A DNA stretch of 48,538 bases from an uncultured Clostridium sp. (GCA_947178445.1 CAMWYJ010000021.1:1-48538), one strand, 5' to 3'; shown: positions 25,330-38,019, counted from the first letter of the stretch. Translations and numbers: made by a program. The notes: generated by a model from the sequence alone, not told the origin.

Positions 25330-28300
25330 TTATTCTGTTGTCTCTACAAGCTCTTCTGTTGCTTTGGCAGCTTCCTCCTCGGTTACATATGCCTCATCAT
25401 TTTCTGCCTCTGTCTCCTCTGAAACTTCCGTTGTTTCACCCTCCGGCAGTTCCTCGAGATTCAAATCCGCATCATCAAAATTAATGGTCTCCATCTCACT
25501 GTCTAACTTAACGGTACGATAACGCTTCATACCGGTACCTGCCGGAATCAGCTTACCAATCAATACATTTTCCTTAAGACCAATCAGCGGATCAACCTTA
25601 CCCTTAATTGCAGCCTCCGTTAATACCTTTGTCGTCTCCTGGAAGGAAGCTGCTGACAGGAAGGAGTTAGTTGCAAGCGATGCCTTTGTAATACCAAGCA
25701 TTACCTGAGTACCCTGTACAAGCTCCTTGCCTTCTGCCTCCAACTTTTCATTTACCTCAAGATAATCCAATACATCAACCAATGTACCCGGAAGATAATC
25801 AGAATCACCACTTGTCTCAATCTTAATCTTCTTAAGCATCTGACGGACAATAACCTCAATATGCTTATCATTGATATCTACACCTTGAAGACGGTAAACC
25901 TTCTGTACCTCACGGAGCATATAATCCTGAACAGCACGAACACCCTTAATCTTAAGGATATCATGCGGATTAACCGAACCGATTGTAATCTCGTCACCAG
26001 CTTCAATAACCTGATCATCAAATACCTTGATACGGGAATCATAAGGAATCAAATATGCCTTTGATTCACCTGTTTCATCATTGGTAATTACAACCTCTCG
26101 CTTCTTCTTGGTGTCACGAATCTGCACCTTGCCACCAAACTCTGTGATAATTGCAAGACCCTTCGGCTTACGAGCCTCAAATAACTCCTCCACACGAGGA
26201 AGACCTTGTGTGATATCGTCACCAGCAACACCACCGGTATGGAAGGTTCTCATTGTAAGCTGTGTACCCGGCTCACCAATCGACTGTGCAGCAATGATAC
26301 CAACAGCCTCACCTACCTGAACCGGAAGACCAGTTGCCATGTTTGCACCATAACATTTTGCACAGACACCGATATGTGACTTACAATTCAAAATGGTACG
26401 AATCTTAAGCTTGGTTATCTCATTACCATCTGCATCCACACCACGGTTAATAATCGCTTCTGCACGTTTTGGTGTAATCATATGATTTGCCTTTACAATC
26501 ATATTACCATCTTTATCAAATACAGACTCTGCTGCATAACGACCTGTAATACGCTCCTGGAAGCTCTCAATTAATTCCTTGCCCTCTGTAAATGCTTCCA
26601 CTACAGCACCAGGAATTTCTCCCTTGCCCTCACAGCAGTCCACTTCACGGATAATCAAATCCTGGGATACATCCACAAGACGGCGGGTCAAGTATCCAGA
26701 GTCCGCTGTACGAAGTGCAGTATCGGAAAGTCCCTTCCGGGCACCATGCGCAGAAATAAAATACTCCAAAACATCAAGACCTTCACGGAAGTTAGACTTA
26801 ATCGGAAGCTCAATGGTACGACCTGTTGTATCTGCCATCAAACCACGCATACCTGCCAACTGCTTAATTTGCTGGTTTGAACCACGGGCACCAGACTCTG
26901 CCATCATCTTAATATTATTGTAGGTATCAAGACCATCTAACAGTGCCTTGGTTAGCTCCTTATCCGCAGCTTCCCACGTTCTGACAGTAGCGGCATAACG
27001 TTCTTCCTCTGTAATATATCCATACTTAAACTTCTCTAAGATTAAATCTACAGTATTCTGTGCATCCTCAAGAATCTGTTTCTTCTTAGCAGGCACTGTC
27101 ATCTCGGAAATCGATACAGTAAGAGCTGCTCTCGTCGAATATTTATAACCAATACTCTTGATATCATCTAATACCTCTGCTGTTCTTGTTGCACCATGTG
27201 TATTAAACAGCTTATCCAAAATTCCCTTTAACTGCTTCTTGCCAACAAGATAATCAATCTCTAGCGCAAGCTCATTACCCGGAATACTACGATCCACCAT
27301 ACCCAAATCCTGCGGAATAATCTCATTAAAGAGAATACGCCCTAATGTTGACTCTACAATCTGTGAACTCTGTGTACCATCTGGCATTGTTCCGGCTATA
27401 CGAACCTTAATCTTCGCATGTAAGGTTATCTCTTTATTCTCATAAGCAAGAATCGCCTCATTCTTAGACTTGAAAATCTTACCCTCACCCTTATCACCCG
27501 GCTTATCGATTGTCAGATAGTAAATACCAAGCACCATATCCTGCGAAGGAACTGCTACCGGAGCACCATCTGAAGGTTTCAATAAGTTATTTGGTGAAAG
27601 AAGTAAAAATCTGCACTCTGCCTGAGCCTCAACAGAAAGCGGAAGATGAACAGCCATCTGGTCACCATCGAAGTCAGCATTAAATGCGGTACATACCAGT
27701 GGATGAAGCTTAATTGCCTTACCCTCTACAAGGATTGGCTCAAATGCCTGAATACCCAGTCTGTGAAGTGTCGGGGCACGGTTTAACATAACAGGATGTT
27801 CTTTGATCACATCCTCTAATACATCCCAAACCTCTGTCTCTAACTTCTCTACCATCTTCTTCGCAGACTTCACATTGTGTGCAAGCTTACGGGAAACAAG
27901 CTCCTTCATAACAAATGGCTTGAATAACTCAATTGCCATCTCCTTTGGAAGACCACACTGGTAAATCTTAAGTTCAGGACCTACCACGATAACGGAACGT
28001 CCTGAATAATCAACACGCTTACCTAACAGGTTTTGACGGAAACGTCCCTGCTTACCCTTTAACATATCGGATAAAGACTTAAGTGCTCTGTTACCAGGAC
28101 CTGTTACCGGTCGTCCACGGCGACCATTATCAATCAAGGCATCTACTGCCTCCTGAAGCATACGCTTTTCATTACGAACAATGATATCCGGGGCACCCAG
28201 CTCTAACAGACGGTTCAAACGGTTGTTACGGTTGATAATTCTTCTATACAAATCATTGAGGTCGCTTGTCGCAAAACGTCCGCCATCCAACTGAACCATC

Positions 28301-29046
28301 GGACGGATATCCGGTGGAATGACCGGAACTGCATCCAAAATCATCCACTCCGGCTTGTTATCTGAACCACGGAATGCTTCCACAACTTCCAACCGCTTAA
28401 TGATCTTTGCCCTCTTCTGCCCTGTAGAATCCTTAAGACCTGCCCGAAGCTCAGCAGACTCGGCCTCTAAGTCAATTGCCTGCAAAAGTTCCTTAATAGC
28501 CTCTGCGCCCATTCCTACACGGAATCTGCCATATCCATACTCTTCCTCTGCATCCCTGTATTCTTTCTCTGTGAGTACCTGCTTGTAAGCAAGATTTGTC
28601 TCACCTGGATCTAATACAATATAAGATGCAAAATAAAGCACCTTCTCCAATGTTCTTGGAGAAACATCAAGGATAAGTCCCATTCTGCTAGGAATACCCT
28701 TAAAATACCAGATATGTGAAACAGGCGCTGCAAGTTCAATATGTCCCATTCTCTCACGTCTTACATTTGCCTTTGTAACCTCAACACCACAGCGGTCGCA
28801 GATTACACCCTTATAACGAATCTTCTTATACTTGCCACAATGACATTCCCAGTCTTTGCTCGGTCCAAAGATTCTCTCACAGAACAATCCATCCTTTTCC
28901 GGTTTTAAAGTTCTATAGTTGATTGTCTCAGGCTTTTTTACTTCGCCTCTTGACCACTCTCTAATCTTTTCCGGAGAAGCAAGGCCAATCTTAATCGCAT
29001 CAAAATTCATTGGTTGATCCATTTCCTGATTATTAACTGCTGACAT
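25330..29046 (-). CDS. rpoC: RNA polymerase beta-prime subunit
   Basis: Catalytic subunit of RNA polymerase, 1238 residues. The N-terminal zinc finger [20 protein letters not shown], the active-site loop [12 protein letters not shown], the second zinc site (DCCEGKG and C-x6-CAKC) and the trigger-loop region ([16 protein letters not shown]) are intact. The C-terminus ends in an acidic Glu/Thr tail of about 50 residues. AAGGAGAG lies nine bases before the ATG, 20 bases after the rpoB stop, so both are translated from one message. Length and motif order are those of Firmicutes RpoC. Confidence 0.98.
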   Translation of the reverse strand: MSAVNNQEMDQPMNFDAIKIGLASPEKIREWSRGEVKKPETINYRTLKPEKDGLFCERIFGPSKDWECHCGKYKKIRYKGVICDRCGVEVTKANVRRERMGHIELAAPVSHIWYFKGIPSRMGLILDVSPRTLEKVLYFASYIVLDPGETNLAYKQVLTEKEYRDAEEEYGYGRFRVGMGAEAIKELLQAIDLEAESAELRAGLKDSTGQKRAKIIKRLEVVEAFRGSDNKPEWMILDAVPVIPPDIRPMVQLDGGRFATSDLNDLYRRIINRNNRLNRLLELGAPDIIVRNEKRMLQEAVDALIDNGRRGRPVTGPGNRALKSLSDMLKGKQGRFRQNLLGKRVDYSGRSVIVVGPELKIYQCGLPKEMAIELFKPFVMKELVSRKLAHNVKSAKKMVEKLETEVWDVLEDVIKEHPVMLNRAPTLHRLGIQAFEPILVEGKAIKLHPLVCTAFNADFDGDQMAVHLPLSVEAQAECRFLLLSPNNLLKPSDGAPVAVPSQDMVLGIYYLTIDKPGDKGEGKIFKSKNEAILAYENKEITLHAKIKVRIAGTMPDGTQSSQIVESTLGRILFNEIIPQDLGMVDRSIPGNELALEIDYLVGKKQLKGILDKLFNTHGATRTAEVLDDIKSIGYKYSTRAALTVSISEMTVPAKKKQILEDAQNTVDLILEKFKYGYITEEERYAATVRTWEAADKELTKALLDGLDTYNNIKMMAESGARGSNQQIKQLAGMRGLMADTTGRTIELPIKSNFREGLDVLEYFISAHGARKGLSDTALRTADSGYLTRRLVDVSQDLIIREVDCCEGKGEIPGAVVEAFTEGKELIESFQERITGRYAAESVFDKDGNMIVKANHMITPKRAEAIINRGVDADGNEITKLKIRTILNCKSHIGVCAKCYGANMATGLPVQVGEAVGIIAAQSIGEPGTQLTMRTFHTGGVAGDDITQGLPRVEELFEARKPKGLAIITEFGGKVQIRDTKKKREVVITNDETGESKAYLIPYDSRIKVFDDQVIEAGDEITIGSVNPHDILKIKGVRAVQDYMLREVQKVYRLQGVDINDKHIEVIVRQMLKKIKIETSGDSDYLPGTLVDVLDYLEVNEKLEAEGKELVQGTQVMLGITKASLATNSFLSAASFQETTKVLTEAAIKGKVDPLIGLKENVLIGKLIPAGTGMKRYRTVKLDSEMETINFDDADLNLEELPEGETTEVSEETEAENDEAYVTEEEAAKATEELVETTE

Positions 29047-29066
29047 TTATCTTTGCTCTCCTTCCT

Positions 29067-32000
29067 TTACTCCTCGTAGTCGTCACTATCATAGTCGTCG
29101 TAGCTGTCATCCTCATACGAATCTGACTCATCCTCTGCTAAGTCAAACCCTTCGTCATTCTCGTCTACACCGCTATAACCATGCTCACGCATTTCGGACT
29201 CCTCTTTATCATAATCCATATCGCCAAAGCGTCTGACATCATCATTGCCATAATCAATGCTCTCGCTAATCTCCACTTCCGTGTTATCATCCTTAAGCAC
29301 TCTGACATCCAATGCAAGGGACTGGAACTCTTTCAGCAATACCTTGAAGGACTCTGGAATTCCCGGTTCTGGAATATTATCACCCTTTATGATTGCCTCA
29401 TAGGTCTTCACACGTCCTACCACATCATCCGATTTCACTGTAAGAATCTCCTGCAGGGTGTAAGAAGCACCATATGCCTCTAATGCCCAAACCTCCATCT
29501 CACCGAAACGCTGCCCACCGAACTGTGCTTTACCACCAAGTGGCTGCTGAGTTACCAATGAATATGGACCGGTTGAACGGGCATGAATCTTATCATCAAC
29601 CAGATGATGGAGCTTTAAGTAATGCATGTAACCAATGGTTACTGGTGAATCAAATTCCTCTCCAGTTCTACCGTCACGAAGTGTCACCTTACCGGTACGG
29701 TTAATTGGTACACCCTTCCATTCTTCCCTGTGGTCTCTATTTTCATACAGATAATCCATAACTTCATCTGATACCTGTGAACGCCATTTCTTCTCAAAAT
29801 CATCCCACTCCGTATTGACGTAATCGTTCGCCATCTCCAGAGTTTCCATGATATCTTCCTCGTTCGCACCATCGAATACAGGTGTCGCAATCTTGATACC
29901 CAGTGCCTTTGCCGCCAAACCTAAGTGAATCTCAAGCACCTGTCCGATATTCATACGCGAAGGCACACCTAACGGATTTAACACAATATCAAGAGGACGT
30001 CCGTTTGGAAGGAATGGCATATCCTCTACTGGTAAGATACGGGAAATTACACCTTTATTACCATGACGTCCAGCCATCTTATCACCAACGGAAATCTTTC
30101 TCTTCTGGGCAATATATACACGAACAGACTTATTTACTCCCGGTGGAAGTTCATCACCTGCTTCTCTTGTAAAGATTTTGGTATCCATAACAATACCAAA
30201 CGCTCCATGCGGCACACGCAAAGAAGTATCACGAACCTCTCTTGCCTTCTCACCAAAGATTGCACGGAGAAGTCTCTCTTCCGCAGTCAGCTCCGTCTCT
30301 CCCTTTGGAGTTACCTTACCAACTAAAATATCACCAGCACGAACCTCGGCACCAATGCGGATAATACCGTTCTCATCAAGATCCTTTAATACATCCGGTC
30401 CAAGACCCGCAAGATCTCTTGTAATCTCCTCTGGTCCTAACTTGGTATCTCTTGCTTCTGCCTCGTACTCCTCAATATGAACAGAGGTATATACATCCTC
30501 CTGGACTAATCTTTCACTAAGCAATACCGCATCCTCGTAGTTATAACCTTCCCAGGTCATAAATCCAATCAATGGATTCTGCCCTAATGCAATCTCTCCG
30601 CCTGCAGTAGATGCACCATCCGCAATAACCTCACCAGCCTTAACCTTCTCACCTTTCACAACGATCGGTCTCTGATTCATACAGTTCCCCTGGTTGCTTC
30701 GTGCAAACTTGATGACATGATACGTATCCTTTGTTCCATCATCACACTTAATAACAATTTCCTTACTGGTTGATTTCTCTACAATACCATCCCTCTTTGC
30801 AACAATACATACACCAGAGTCAACAGCTGCCTTCGCTTCCATACCGGTACCAACCACACAGGACTCTGTCTTCAAAAGAGGTACTGCCTGACGCTGCATG
30901 TTAGAACCCATCAAAGCACGGTTTGCATCATCATTCTGAAGGAACGGAATCATGGATGTAGCAACCGAAAATACCATCTTCGGAGACACGTCCATCAAAT
31001 CTACTCTATTACGATCAAACTCTGCTGTCTCTTCCCTGAAACGACCTGCAATACGTGTTCTCTTAAATGTTCCATCCTCATTAATTGGTTCATTTGCCTG
31101 TGCAACAATATAGTTGTCCTCTTCGTCCGCTGTCAGATACACAACCTCATCTGTTACAACCGGATTATCCGGATTGCTCTTATCAAGCTTACGGTAAGGT
31201 GCCTCAACAAATCCATACTGATTAATTCTTGCATACGTAGCAAGCGAGTTAATCAATCCAATGTTAGGACCTTCCGGAGTCTCAATCGGACACATTCTTC
31301 CATAATGTGTATAGTGAACGTCACGAACCTCAAAACCAGCTCTGTCTCGCGACAAACCTCCAGGACCAAGAGCAGATAAACGTCTCTTATGTGTCAGTTC
31401 AGAAAGCGGATTATTCTGATCCATAAACTGTGACAACTGAGAACTTCCAAAGAACTCCTTCACCGCAGCAGTTACCGGTTTAATATTAATCAGGGACTGT
31501 GGAGAAATTGTCTCAATATCCTGTGTAGACATTCTCTCACGAACCACTCTTTCCAATCTGGAAAGACCGATACGATACTGGTTTTGTAACAACTCACCTA
31601 CAGCTCTGATACGACGATTGCCTAAATGGTCGATATCATCATCGTTACCAATGCCATACTCTAAATGGATATTATAACTAATAGAAGCTAAAATATCCTC
31701 CTTGGTTATATGCTTTGGAATCAGGTCATGAATATCGCGCTTAATTGCACGCTTTAATTCCTCAACATCTGAATACTCCTCTAACAGTTGTGCTAATACA
31801 GGGTAAAATACATCCTCCGTTACACCTAACGCTTCTGCATCAAAGTCGACATACTCCTTTATGTCAACCATCATATTCGACAATACCTTCACGTTACGTG
31901 TCTCGGTCTGAATCATTACATAAGGAACTGCTGCATTCTGAAGAACAGTTGCACGCTCCCTTGTAAGCTTTTCACCGGCAGATGCCAAAATTTCACCAGT

Positions 32001-32906
32001 AACAGGACTTACAACATCCTCTGCAAGTACATGTCCTGCAATACGGTTCTTAAATGCAAGCTTTTTATTAAACTTATAACGTCCAACCTTCGCAAGGTCA
32101 TATCGTCTTGGATCAAAGAACATTGCATTGATCAAGCTCTCTGCACTTTCAACAGCCAAAGGCTCACCCGGACGAATCTTTTTGTATAACTCTAATAGAC
32201 CATCCTCATAATTTGTGGACGGATCCTTTTCCATACTTGCAATGATTTTCGGCTCATCACCAAATAACTCTTTGATCTCTTCGTTGGTTCCAATACCTAA
32301 TGAACGAATAAGCACAGTAATTGGAACCTTTCGAGTTCTATCTACTCTCACGTAAAATACGTCATTGGAATCTGTTTCATACTCTAGCCATGCACCACGG
32401 TTTGGGATAACGGTACAAGAATACAATGTCTTTCCTAATTTATCATGTCCTATAGCATAGTAAATACCAGGAGAACGAACCAACTGACTTACGATAACAC
32501 GCTCCGCACCGTTAATTACAAAAGTACCGGTCTCGGTCATCAAAGGCAAGTCACCCATAAAAATGTCATGCTGATTAATTTCATCCGTATCCTTATTGTG
32601 AAGACGCACATTTACCTTGAGAGGCACAGCATATGTCGCATCTCTTTCCTTGCATTCTTCAATCGAGTATTTGACATCATCCTCACACAGTTGGAAATCC
32701 ACGAATTCCAAACTTAACTGACCACTATAATCTGTGATTGGAGAAATGTCTTCGAACACTTCTTTAAGTCCTGCTTCTAAGAACCAGTTGTATGAGTTCT
32801 TCTGTACTTCGATCAAATTTGGCATCTCGAGTACTTCCTTCTGTCTCGAATAACTCATTCGGATTCCTCTACCCGCTTTCACAGGACTAATTCTGCTCTT
32901 TTCCAT
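29067..32906 (-). CDS. rpoB: RNA polymerase beta subunit
   Basis: A 1279-residue beta subunit. The rifampicin pocket reads [20 protein letters not shown] and [19 protein letters not shown], with the Asp, His and Ser positions that confer sensitivity all wild type. GNKGVISRI and the C-terminal [18 protein letters not shown] are intact. The last 50 residues are acidic with Asp-Tyr-Glu repeats. The ATG at 32906 has AAGGGGTGA eight bases upstream; a GTG four codons earlier sits in that site. rpoC follows after 20 bases. Unlike the usual order, rplJL does not lie directly upstream. Confidence 0.98.
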   Translation of the reverse strand: MEKSRISPVKAGRGIRMSYSRQKEVLEMPNLIEVQKNSYNWFLEAGLKEVFEDISPITDYSGQLSLEFVDFQLCEDDVKYSIEECKERDATYAVPLKVNVRLHNKDTDEINQHDIFMGDLPLMTETGTFVINGAERVIVSQLVRSPGIYYAIGHDKLGKTLYSCTVIPNRGAWLEYETDSNDVFYVRVDRTRKVPITVLIRSLGIGTNEEIKELFGDEPKIIASMEKDPSTNYEDGLLELYKKIRPGEPLAVESAESLINAMFFDPRRYDLAKVGRYKFNKKLAFKNRIAGHVLAEDVVSPVTGEILASAGEKLTRERATVLQNAAVPYVMIQTETRNVKVLSNMMVDIKEYVDFDAEALGVTEDVFYPVLAQLLEEYSDVEELKRAIKRDIHDLIPKHITKEDILASISYNIHLEYGIGNDDDIDHLGNRRIRAVGELLQNQYRIGLSRLERVVRERMSTQDIETISPQSLINIKPVTAAVKEFFGSSQLSQFMDQNNPLSELTHKRRLSALGPGGLSRDRAGFEVRDVHYTHYGRMCPIETPEGPNIGLINSLATYARINQYGFVEAPYRKLDKSNPDNPVVTDEVVYLTADEEDNYIVAQANEPINEDGTFKRTRIAGRFREETAEFDRNRVDLMDVSPKMVFSVATSMIPFLQNDDANRALMGSNMQRQAVPLLKTESCVVGTGMEAKAAVDSGVCIVAKRDGIVEKSTSKEIVIKCDDGTKDTYHVIKFARSNQGNCMNQRPIVVKGEKVKAGEVIADGASTAGGEIALGQNPLIGFMTWEGYNYEDAVLLSERLVQEDVYTSVHIEEYEAEARDTKLGPEEITRDLAGLGPDVLKDLDENGIIRIGAEVRAGDILVGKVTPKGETELTAEERLLRAIFGEKAREVRDTSLRVPHGAFGIVMDTKIFTREAGDELPPGVNKSVRVYIAQKRKISVGDKMAGRHGNKGVISRILPVEDMPFLPNGRPLDIVLNPLGVPSRMNIGQVLEIHLGLAAKALGIKIATPVFDGANEEDIMETLEMANDYVNTEWDDFEKKWRSQVSDEVMDYLYENRDHREEWKGVPINRTGKVTLRDGRTGEEFDSPVTIGYMHYLKLHHLVDDKIHARSTGPYSLVTQQPLGGKAQFGGQRFGEMEVWALEAYGASYTLQEILTVKSDDVVGRVKTYEAIIKGDNIPEPGIPESFKVLLKEFQSLALDVRVLKDDNTEVEISESIDYGNDDVRRFGDMDYDKEESEMREHGYSGVDENDEGFDLAEDESDSYEDDSYDDYDSDDYEE

Positions 32907-33001
32907 TGACGTTTTCACCCCTTGAATTTAGTATTATCAACGTTTTCGCCACGCTGACCTGTAAAATTGCAGACTATTACCCACAATAATGACATTTTAA
33001 T

Positions 33002-33030
33002 ATTCTATCACTGTGAATTTCCAGTGTCAA
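33002..33030 (-). promoter_or_regulatory. Sigma-A promoter of rpoBC
   Basis: TTGACA, a 17-base spacer and TAGAAT on the minus strand, about 95 bases before the rpoB start. It shows that rpoBC is transcribed independently of rplJL here. Confidence 0.85.
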
Positions 33031-33168
33031 CCAGAATTTTTGAGATTATTTCGACACTTTTTTGCGATTTTATTAAGAAACAATAGATATTGTATATAAT
33101 TAAATTTTTGATTCCACATATTGTAAAAATTCGGATAAATTTTTTTATATTTTTTCTTATTAATATGT

Positions 33169-33711
33169 TCAAATTTCTTCCGTCAGGTCCCGAAAAAGCT
33201 GCAAGTACCTCTGCTCCACCTCTTCAAACGGTACAAAATCAAGGGAAAATGTGCTCTGCATTTCCGGCTCCTCCCGATCAGACTGCTCTCCAAGAAGTTC
33301 TAACAGATCAAAATAGAGCATATCATCATCTACTAACCGGACAAGCCTGTTTTCTTCCTTTGTAAGAGAAGAACCCAGATATTTCTCATAAATTACCTCA
33401 AGCAGATACTCTTCAAATGCCTTATATTCCCCCAGATATTTTTTTAATGGCCTTGTCACATCAGACATATATGCCTCACTGGCATCATGCAGCAGACAGG
33501 CAAGGCATACCCTCTTGCTATACCCTCTCGCAACAGCCTCTGCTGCGCAGTTAATACAATGCTGCCCCACCGAAAAGAAATGTTTTACGTGACCATTTCC
33601 ACGGCAAAGAAGGGACAACGCATGGGCTATATCCGTAATATGAATATCCTCCGCCACCGGCTTTACCGGTACAAAATGAGTACCTCCATAGGTTGTAATA
33701 TAATCTGCCAT
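33169..33711 (-). CDS. HD-domain phosphohydrolase (YfbR-like nucleotidase family)
   Basis: A 180-residue metal-dependent phosphohydrolase. The HD signature is ACLLHDASEAYMSDVTRPLK, preceded by FFSVGQHC (first His of the site) and followed by LVDDDMLYFDL (distal Asp). Such single-domain proteins hydrolyse nucleoside monophosphates or dNTPs; the substrate here is unknown. GGGGGAT precedes the ATG. It ends the operon that starts with the ABC ATPase, 24 bases after the DUF4340 gene, though its function need not be linked to the transporter. An AT-only weak hairpin and no convincing terminator follow. Confidence 0.85.
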   Translation of the reverse strand: MADYITTYGGTHFVPVKPVAEDIHITDIAHALSLLCRGNGHVKHFFSVGQHCINCAAEAVARGYSKRVCLACLLHDASEAYMSDVTRPLKKYLGEYKAFEEYLLEVIYEKYLGSSLTKEENRLVRLVDDDMLYFDLLELLGEQSDREEPEMQSTFSLDFVPFEEVEQRYLQLFRDLTEEI

Positions 33712-33735
33712 CGTTATCCCCCTTTATTCTGTGCT

Positions 33736-34308
33736 TCACGATTCTGTAGTGTCCGCTTCCGGGCTTTGCGCCCCTTCCTCCGTGTCACGGTAATTCTCAA
33801 GGTTGCCCGTAAAGGTCTGTGCCACACTGGAACTTACCGTATATACCCTTGTCTTATCATCGTCTAAGCACACATAATCATTTCCTGTCGTTTCATTGGA
33901 CCTGCCAAAATAAATATTGCAGCTGGTACCTTCCTGCGACTTCAACACTACCACCTGTACCGGATCATCCAGACCATATTCCGCCAGATCCGTTATCTCC
34001 TCCAACGTTCTCTCCGATGTCATATCCGTAAGAGCTAAAATTACACTTTCAACTGCACTGGCATTAACACGAAAGCTGTCATCACCTGAAAGCTTCCATG
34101 TGTCACCATCCTTTACAAAGATTACCTGTTGTCCATCTAAATCAAACTGTATAAATACCACATCTGACAGCTCCAATGAAAGTACCTTTTCTGAAGCATC
34201 CGTATTTTGCTCTTCCTGTTTCTCTAGATTATTGTATCTTATAACGTAATATACGGAAATCAGGGCTATCATCAGCAAAACCAGTAAGATTAAATTACGC
34301 CGTTTCAT
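33736..34308 (-). CDS. DUF4340 membrane-anchored protein of a Gld-type ABC cluster
   Basis: A 190-residue protein with one N-terminal span (LILLVLLMIALISVYYVI) and an extracytoplasmic part containing DUF4340-like repeats: VVFIQFDLDGQQVIFVKDGD, WKLSGDDSFRVNASAV, then LAEYGLDDPVQVVVL and YFGRSNETTGNDYVCL. Proteins of this kind accompany GldG-like auxiliary proteins and ABC-2 permeases. GGAGG lies five bases before the chosen ATG. It follows the GldG-like gene by 65 bases. Its role in the complex is not known. Confidence 0.82.
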   Translation of the reverse strand: MKRRNLILLVLLMIALISVYYVIRYNNLEKQEEQNTDASEKVLSLELSDVVFIQFDLDGQQVIFVKDGDTWKLSGDDSFRVNASAVESVILALTDMTSERTLEEITDLAEYGLDDPVQVVVLKSQEGTSCNIYFGRSNETTGNDYVCLDDDKTRVYTVSSSVAQTFTGNLENYRDTEEGAQSPEADTTES

Positions 34309-34373
34309 AGCATCCTCCATTATTTATTCTGCTTCTATATTTATATCCCAAATTAACAGCTTCGTCAATTCCG

Positions 34374-36026
34374 TTATCTGCGTTTTCTGCGGTAACAAAT
34401 CACTCCACCCACCACTAAACATGCAACAGGAAGCACGATGCATAAAATGATTGCAAAAAATACCCCTCTTGCAGCAGTCACTGTCAAGTACTGCGTCTCC
34501 ATGGATTTGCTGGCAATGGATACCGTTGCCGCTTCATCCGTATCTACCAGCCAGTTTAAGGAATTGGTGTATAACGTGTAATTACCATCTGCAACTGAAT
34601 TATTGAAGGATTCATCTAAAATACTGGAAGATGCAAAACATACAATTCTGGTTTCCTTTGTATTTCCTGCCTCTTGCTGTGCCGATGCGCTCTCAGAAGC
34701 CTCCTCACTGCCATCTGTGGTCTTTGCTGTATCATCCTCCAAATCCCCATCCGCTATACTTATCACTTCCGAAATCAATGCTGCCACAGCAAATGGTCCA
34801 TCCTCATCTCCGTCTTCCTTCTCATAGGTCGTCATTTTCTCCGGATCCGGCTTTACATATGCATCATCTGAGGTGGTAAGTATCTCACTCACATTCACAG
34901 TGTCCCGCACATCCTCGGAAGTAGAAAAACCCTGACATCCAGAGAGCAATACATACTGAGAACCGCCCGTCATACCGCTTGTCACTTCTGCATAGTTGAT
35001 ATTTGGCACAAGATAATACGGCATCTGCACATAGTGATTCTTATCATTTTCTACAACAATACCATCTGTAACCTCCACACCATAAGCAGCAAGAATACTC
35101 TGGTAGTTTGGCAGATCCTTTCCGATATAATCCGTAAGTATCATGGCGCGTCCGCCCTTTGCCAGATATTCTTCTATCTTTTTGACTTCTTCCTTTGAAT
35201 AATCCGCTTCCGGGGAATTCATTAACAATCCTGCCGCATCCTCCGGTACCTCATCCGCAGTCAGAAGGCTCAATGCTTTAAGCTCAATATTTGCCTTTTC
35301 AACCCTGTCCTGTAAACCAGACGGAATGCTGACCTCATTATGCCCTTCTACATAATACACAACAGGCAGCGAATCAGAGGTCACATAGGAAATGGCACTG
35401 GTAATCTGCCCTTCTCCGTCAAACCCGGACACAGACTGCTGATAGGTGGAATAATCGATTGTGGTCTCATAAATGCTGCTATATGCAATAACCTTATTCC
35501 GCTCACCACACTCTACAATCAGGCTGTTTTCCGAAAGCCCTTCCTCGGAATAGCTTGTCACAAAGCTCGGATATACCACAGGATCCTTTTTCACGACCTT
35601 AATATGCTTTGAATTCGCCTCATACTGTTCGAGCAGCTTCTCAATATTGCTGTCCTCGTTTCCACTCTGTACTACATGATAAATCGTGATGTCTGAATCA
35701 AGCTTTTCCAAAGCATTTATTGTATCATCACCTATGGTATAAAGCTTTCCGGTACTGATATCAAACTGGGTATATTTTGTTGGGATCTGGGCAACAATCA
35801 TATTGAGCAGAACCACCACCACAATCACCACTGCTGAGATTGCAACACTGTAACTCCCATTCCGCAATGTTTTCATGTTCCTGTTCCATGTAATAGAATG
35901 CTTTCTCTCTGAACCACCGGCTTTTTCTTTCTTTTCTTTTCGGTTTTTCTTTCCGGTACTCTTTTCATCCGGTACCGCCATTTCTACTTCATTCTGGACA
36001 TCATTTATCTCTTCTTTTCTTTCCAT
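34374..36026 (-). CDS. GldG-like ABC transport auxiliary protein
   Basis: A 550-residue protein: a highly charged cytoplasmic start, a span near 60-80 (AVVIVVVVLLNMIVAQIP), a large outer domain of the GldG/ABC_transp_aux type (about 85-510; TQFDISTGKLYTIGDDTINAL and VVYYVEGHNEV and an EVTDGIVVENDKNHYVQMPY strand), and a C-terminal span. This family pairs with ABC-2 permeases in export complexes, first named from gliding bacteria but widespread in Clostridia. GGAGG precedes the ATG at 36026, twelve bases after the permease stop. Confidence 0.85.
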   Translation of the reverse strand: MERKEEINDVQNEVEMAVPDEKSTGKKNRKEKKEKAGGSERKHSITWNRNMKTLRNGSYSVAISAVVIVVVVLLNMIVAQIPTKYTQFDISTGKLYTIGDDTINALEKLDSDITIYHVVQSGNEDSNIEKLLEQYEANSKHIKVVKKDPVVYPSFVTSYSEEGLSENSLIVECGERNKVIAYSSIYETTIDYSTYQQSVSGFDGEGQITSAISYVTSDSLPVVYYVEGHNEVSIPSGLQDRVEKANIELKALSLLTADEVPEDAAGLLMNSPEADYSKEEVKKIEEYLAKGGRAMILTDYIGKDLPNYQSILAAYGVEVTDGIVVENDKNHYVQMPYYLVPNINYAEVTSGMTGGSQYVLLSGCQGFSTSEDVRDTVNVSEILTTSDDAYVKPDPEKMTTYEKEDGDEDGPFAVAALISEVISIADGDLEDDTAKTTDGSEEASESASAQQEAGNTKETRIVCFASSSILDESFNNSVADGNYTLYTNSLNWLVDTDEAATVSIASKSMETQYLTVTAARGVFFAIILCIVLPVACLVVGGVICYRRKRR

Positions 36027-36038
36027 TCTTCCCACCTC

Positions 36039-36902
36039 CTAACTCCAACGTCTCTTGTTCACTGACTGGATGGTCAGAAATACAAAAACAAATGAGACCG
36101 AAATGAAATAAAATACTGCTGTCAAATCAAAGGTTCCATCTATAAAGGACTGAAAATGTCCGTCAATATTAAACATCTCCAATATCTTTGTCACAAGACC
36201 TTCGTACAAAGAAGATTTTATAAAATAGATTACAATTGCTATGATTTCCAAAAGCAATCCTGTGCAAAAGGAAATCACTTCATTTTTTGTCATGACAAAG
36301 AGTAATGCCGCAAATGCGAGCACTACAAACAGGACTACAACAAAAGAGGCTTTTGCCGTATCTGTGAACAGGCTTTCAATTCCGGTCATAATGTAGCACA
36401 CAAACATTACCACAAAGGTAAGCACTGCTGCCACAATCTGGTTGTCCGTAAGGGATGACAAAAACATACCAATTGCAATATTGGTAACACCCAGCAAAAA
36501 GAAACCTAAAATCGCCGTATAATTCTGTGCAAAGGAAATCGCTCCAAAAGACCGCATAATCAGCGGATACAGGCAGATTACCGCCATTGGGACAGCATAC
36601 ACTGTTGCCAGTGCAAAAAACTTGCCGCACACAATCTTACTTACAGACACCGGAGCGGTCAAAAGCAGCTGGTCTGTCTTTTGCTTCCGCTCCTCCGAGA
36701 GCACACGCATCGTAAGGATTGGAATTGCAATCAGAAATACAAAGGTAATACTATTTAAGGTTACTGTCATTGTGGGATAAGCATAGGACAGATTATATGC
36801 ATTAAAATAAATACCCACAATCAAAAAGATAAAAAACATAAAAACATATCCGATCATGGATTTAAAATAACTTCCTAATTCTCTTTGATAAATCGCTTTC
36901 AT
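36039..36902 (-). CDS. ABC-2 type permease (GldF-like)
   Basis: A 287-residue integral membrane protein with six to seven spans. The start AIYQRELGSYFKSMIGYVFM and the cytoplasmic loop MRVLSEERKQKTDQLLLTAPVS are the coupling helix signature of GldF-type permeases. AGGAGG lies nine bases before the ATG; the ATPase gene stops one base upstream, so they are coupled. With the ATPase it would form an exporter; the substrate is unknown. Confidence 0.88.
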   Translation of the reverse strand: MKAIYQRELGSYFKSMIGYVFMFFIFLIVGIYFNAYNLSYAYPTMTVTLNSITFVFLIAIPILTMRVLSEERKQKTDQLLLTAPVSVSKIVCGKFFALATVYAVPMAVICLYPLIMRSFGAISFAQNYTAILGFFLLGVTNIAIGMFLSSLTDNQIVAAVLTFVVMFVCYIMTGIESLFTDTAKASFVVVLFVVLAFAALLFVMTKNEVISFCTGLLLEIIAIVIYFIKSSLYEGLVTKILEMFNIDGHFQSFIDGTFDLTAVFYFISVSFVFVFLTIQSVNKRRWS

Positions 36903-36903
36903 G

Positions 36904-38019
36904 CTATGCCTCCTCCCCTTCTTGTGTGCTGTCGGTCTCTATGCTTTCAAAACTTAATTCCGTTTTCTCTTCTCTTGCTCTTTTTCCAAACCGGTGCTTT
37001 TTATCCTTCCTATTCTGCACATTTTCATTATCCTCTGTCAGTTCAAGGAATATATCCTCTAAAGAAAGCTTAGACTGTGTCATCTCAAGCAGCGGACATT
37101 TTGCATCTGCTAACAGATAAAACAACTCCTCCCGAATATCCGTATGCCCTTCCGTCTCAACCGTTCCCTGCCAGATAAAGTCGTTAGCTTCCTTTTCCGA
37201 TGTCTTCAAAGAACTGCTTTCCGATTCCCTATCCGGAATGTCTTTTTTGTCGCTCTCACTGATATCTGCCCGGTCACCAAAATGTTCCGTAATCAGCCTT
37301 TCTGCCTTTTGCTCCCTATCGAGAATGCTCAACTTGAGGGTTGTCGTTCCTGCCACACTCCGGCTTAGATTTTCAGGTGTATCACATGCCACCAGCCTGC
37401 CATGTGCAATAATCATAATCTGGTCACAGATTGCACTTACTTCCGACAGAATATGGGAGCTAAGGATTACCGTGTGATCCTTTGCAAGCTCTTTAATCAG
37501 GCTTCTTATCTCAATAATCTGTTTGGGATCAAGACCTACCGTAGGTTCATCTAAAATCAAAATTTCCGGATTGCCAACCAACGCCTGGGCAAGCCCTACA
37601 CGCTGCTTATAACCCTTCGACAAATTCTTAATCAGTCTGTCTTCCACAGATGTAAGATATGTCTTTTCTATAATATCTGCAAGAATTTCTTCCTCCTCGC
37701 TTTTTTGTACATTTTTGAGCCCTGCCACAAAATGCAGATATTCCAAAACTGTCATATCCGGGTAAAGCGGCGGGATTTCCGGCAAATAGCCAATGCATTT
37801 CTTTGCCTCTTCCGGTTCCTCTAAAATATCATGTCCATTGATTACTACTGTACCCTCGTTTGATGCCAGATACCCGGTAATAATATTCATTGTTGTGGAT
37901 TTCCCGGCACCATTCGGTCCCAGAAATCCGTAAATCTGCCCCTTTTCCACCCGAAAGGACAGATGATCAACCGCCAAATGACTGCCATATTGTTTTACAA
38001 TACCGTTTACTTCAATCAT
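36904..38019 (-). CDS. ABC transporter ATPase with C-terminal extension
   Basis: A 371-residue ATPase. Walker A is GPNGAGKST, the signature LSKGYKQRVGLAQAL, Walker B ILILDEPTVGLDP and the switch His in ILSSHILSEV. From about residue 225 it carries a C-terminal extension with a Ser/Asp/Lys-rich insert and a LEMTQSKLSLEDIFLELTEDN motif typical of GldA-type ATPases, then a basic tail. GGAAGGA lies eight bases before the ATG at 38019; ten further upstream codons have no site. It is the first gene of a five-gene operon. Confidence 0.92.
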   Translation of the reverse strand: MIEVNGIVKQYGSHLAVDHLSFRVEKGQIYGFLGPNGAGKSTTMNIITGYLASNEGTVVINGHDILEEPEEAKKCIGYLPEIPPLYPDMTVLEYLHFVAGLKNVQKSEEEEILADIIEKTYLTSVEDRLIKNLSKGYKQRVGLAQALVGNPEILILDEPTVGLDPKQIIEIRSLIKELAKDHTVILSSHILSEVSAICDQIMIIAHGRLVACDTPENLSRSVAGTTTLKLSILDREQKAERLITEHFGDRADISESDKKDIPDRESESSSLKTSEKEANDFIWQGTVETEGHTDIREELFYLLADAKCPLLEMTQSKLSLEDIFLELTEDNENVQNRKDKKHRFGKRAREEKTELSFESIETDSTQEGEEA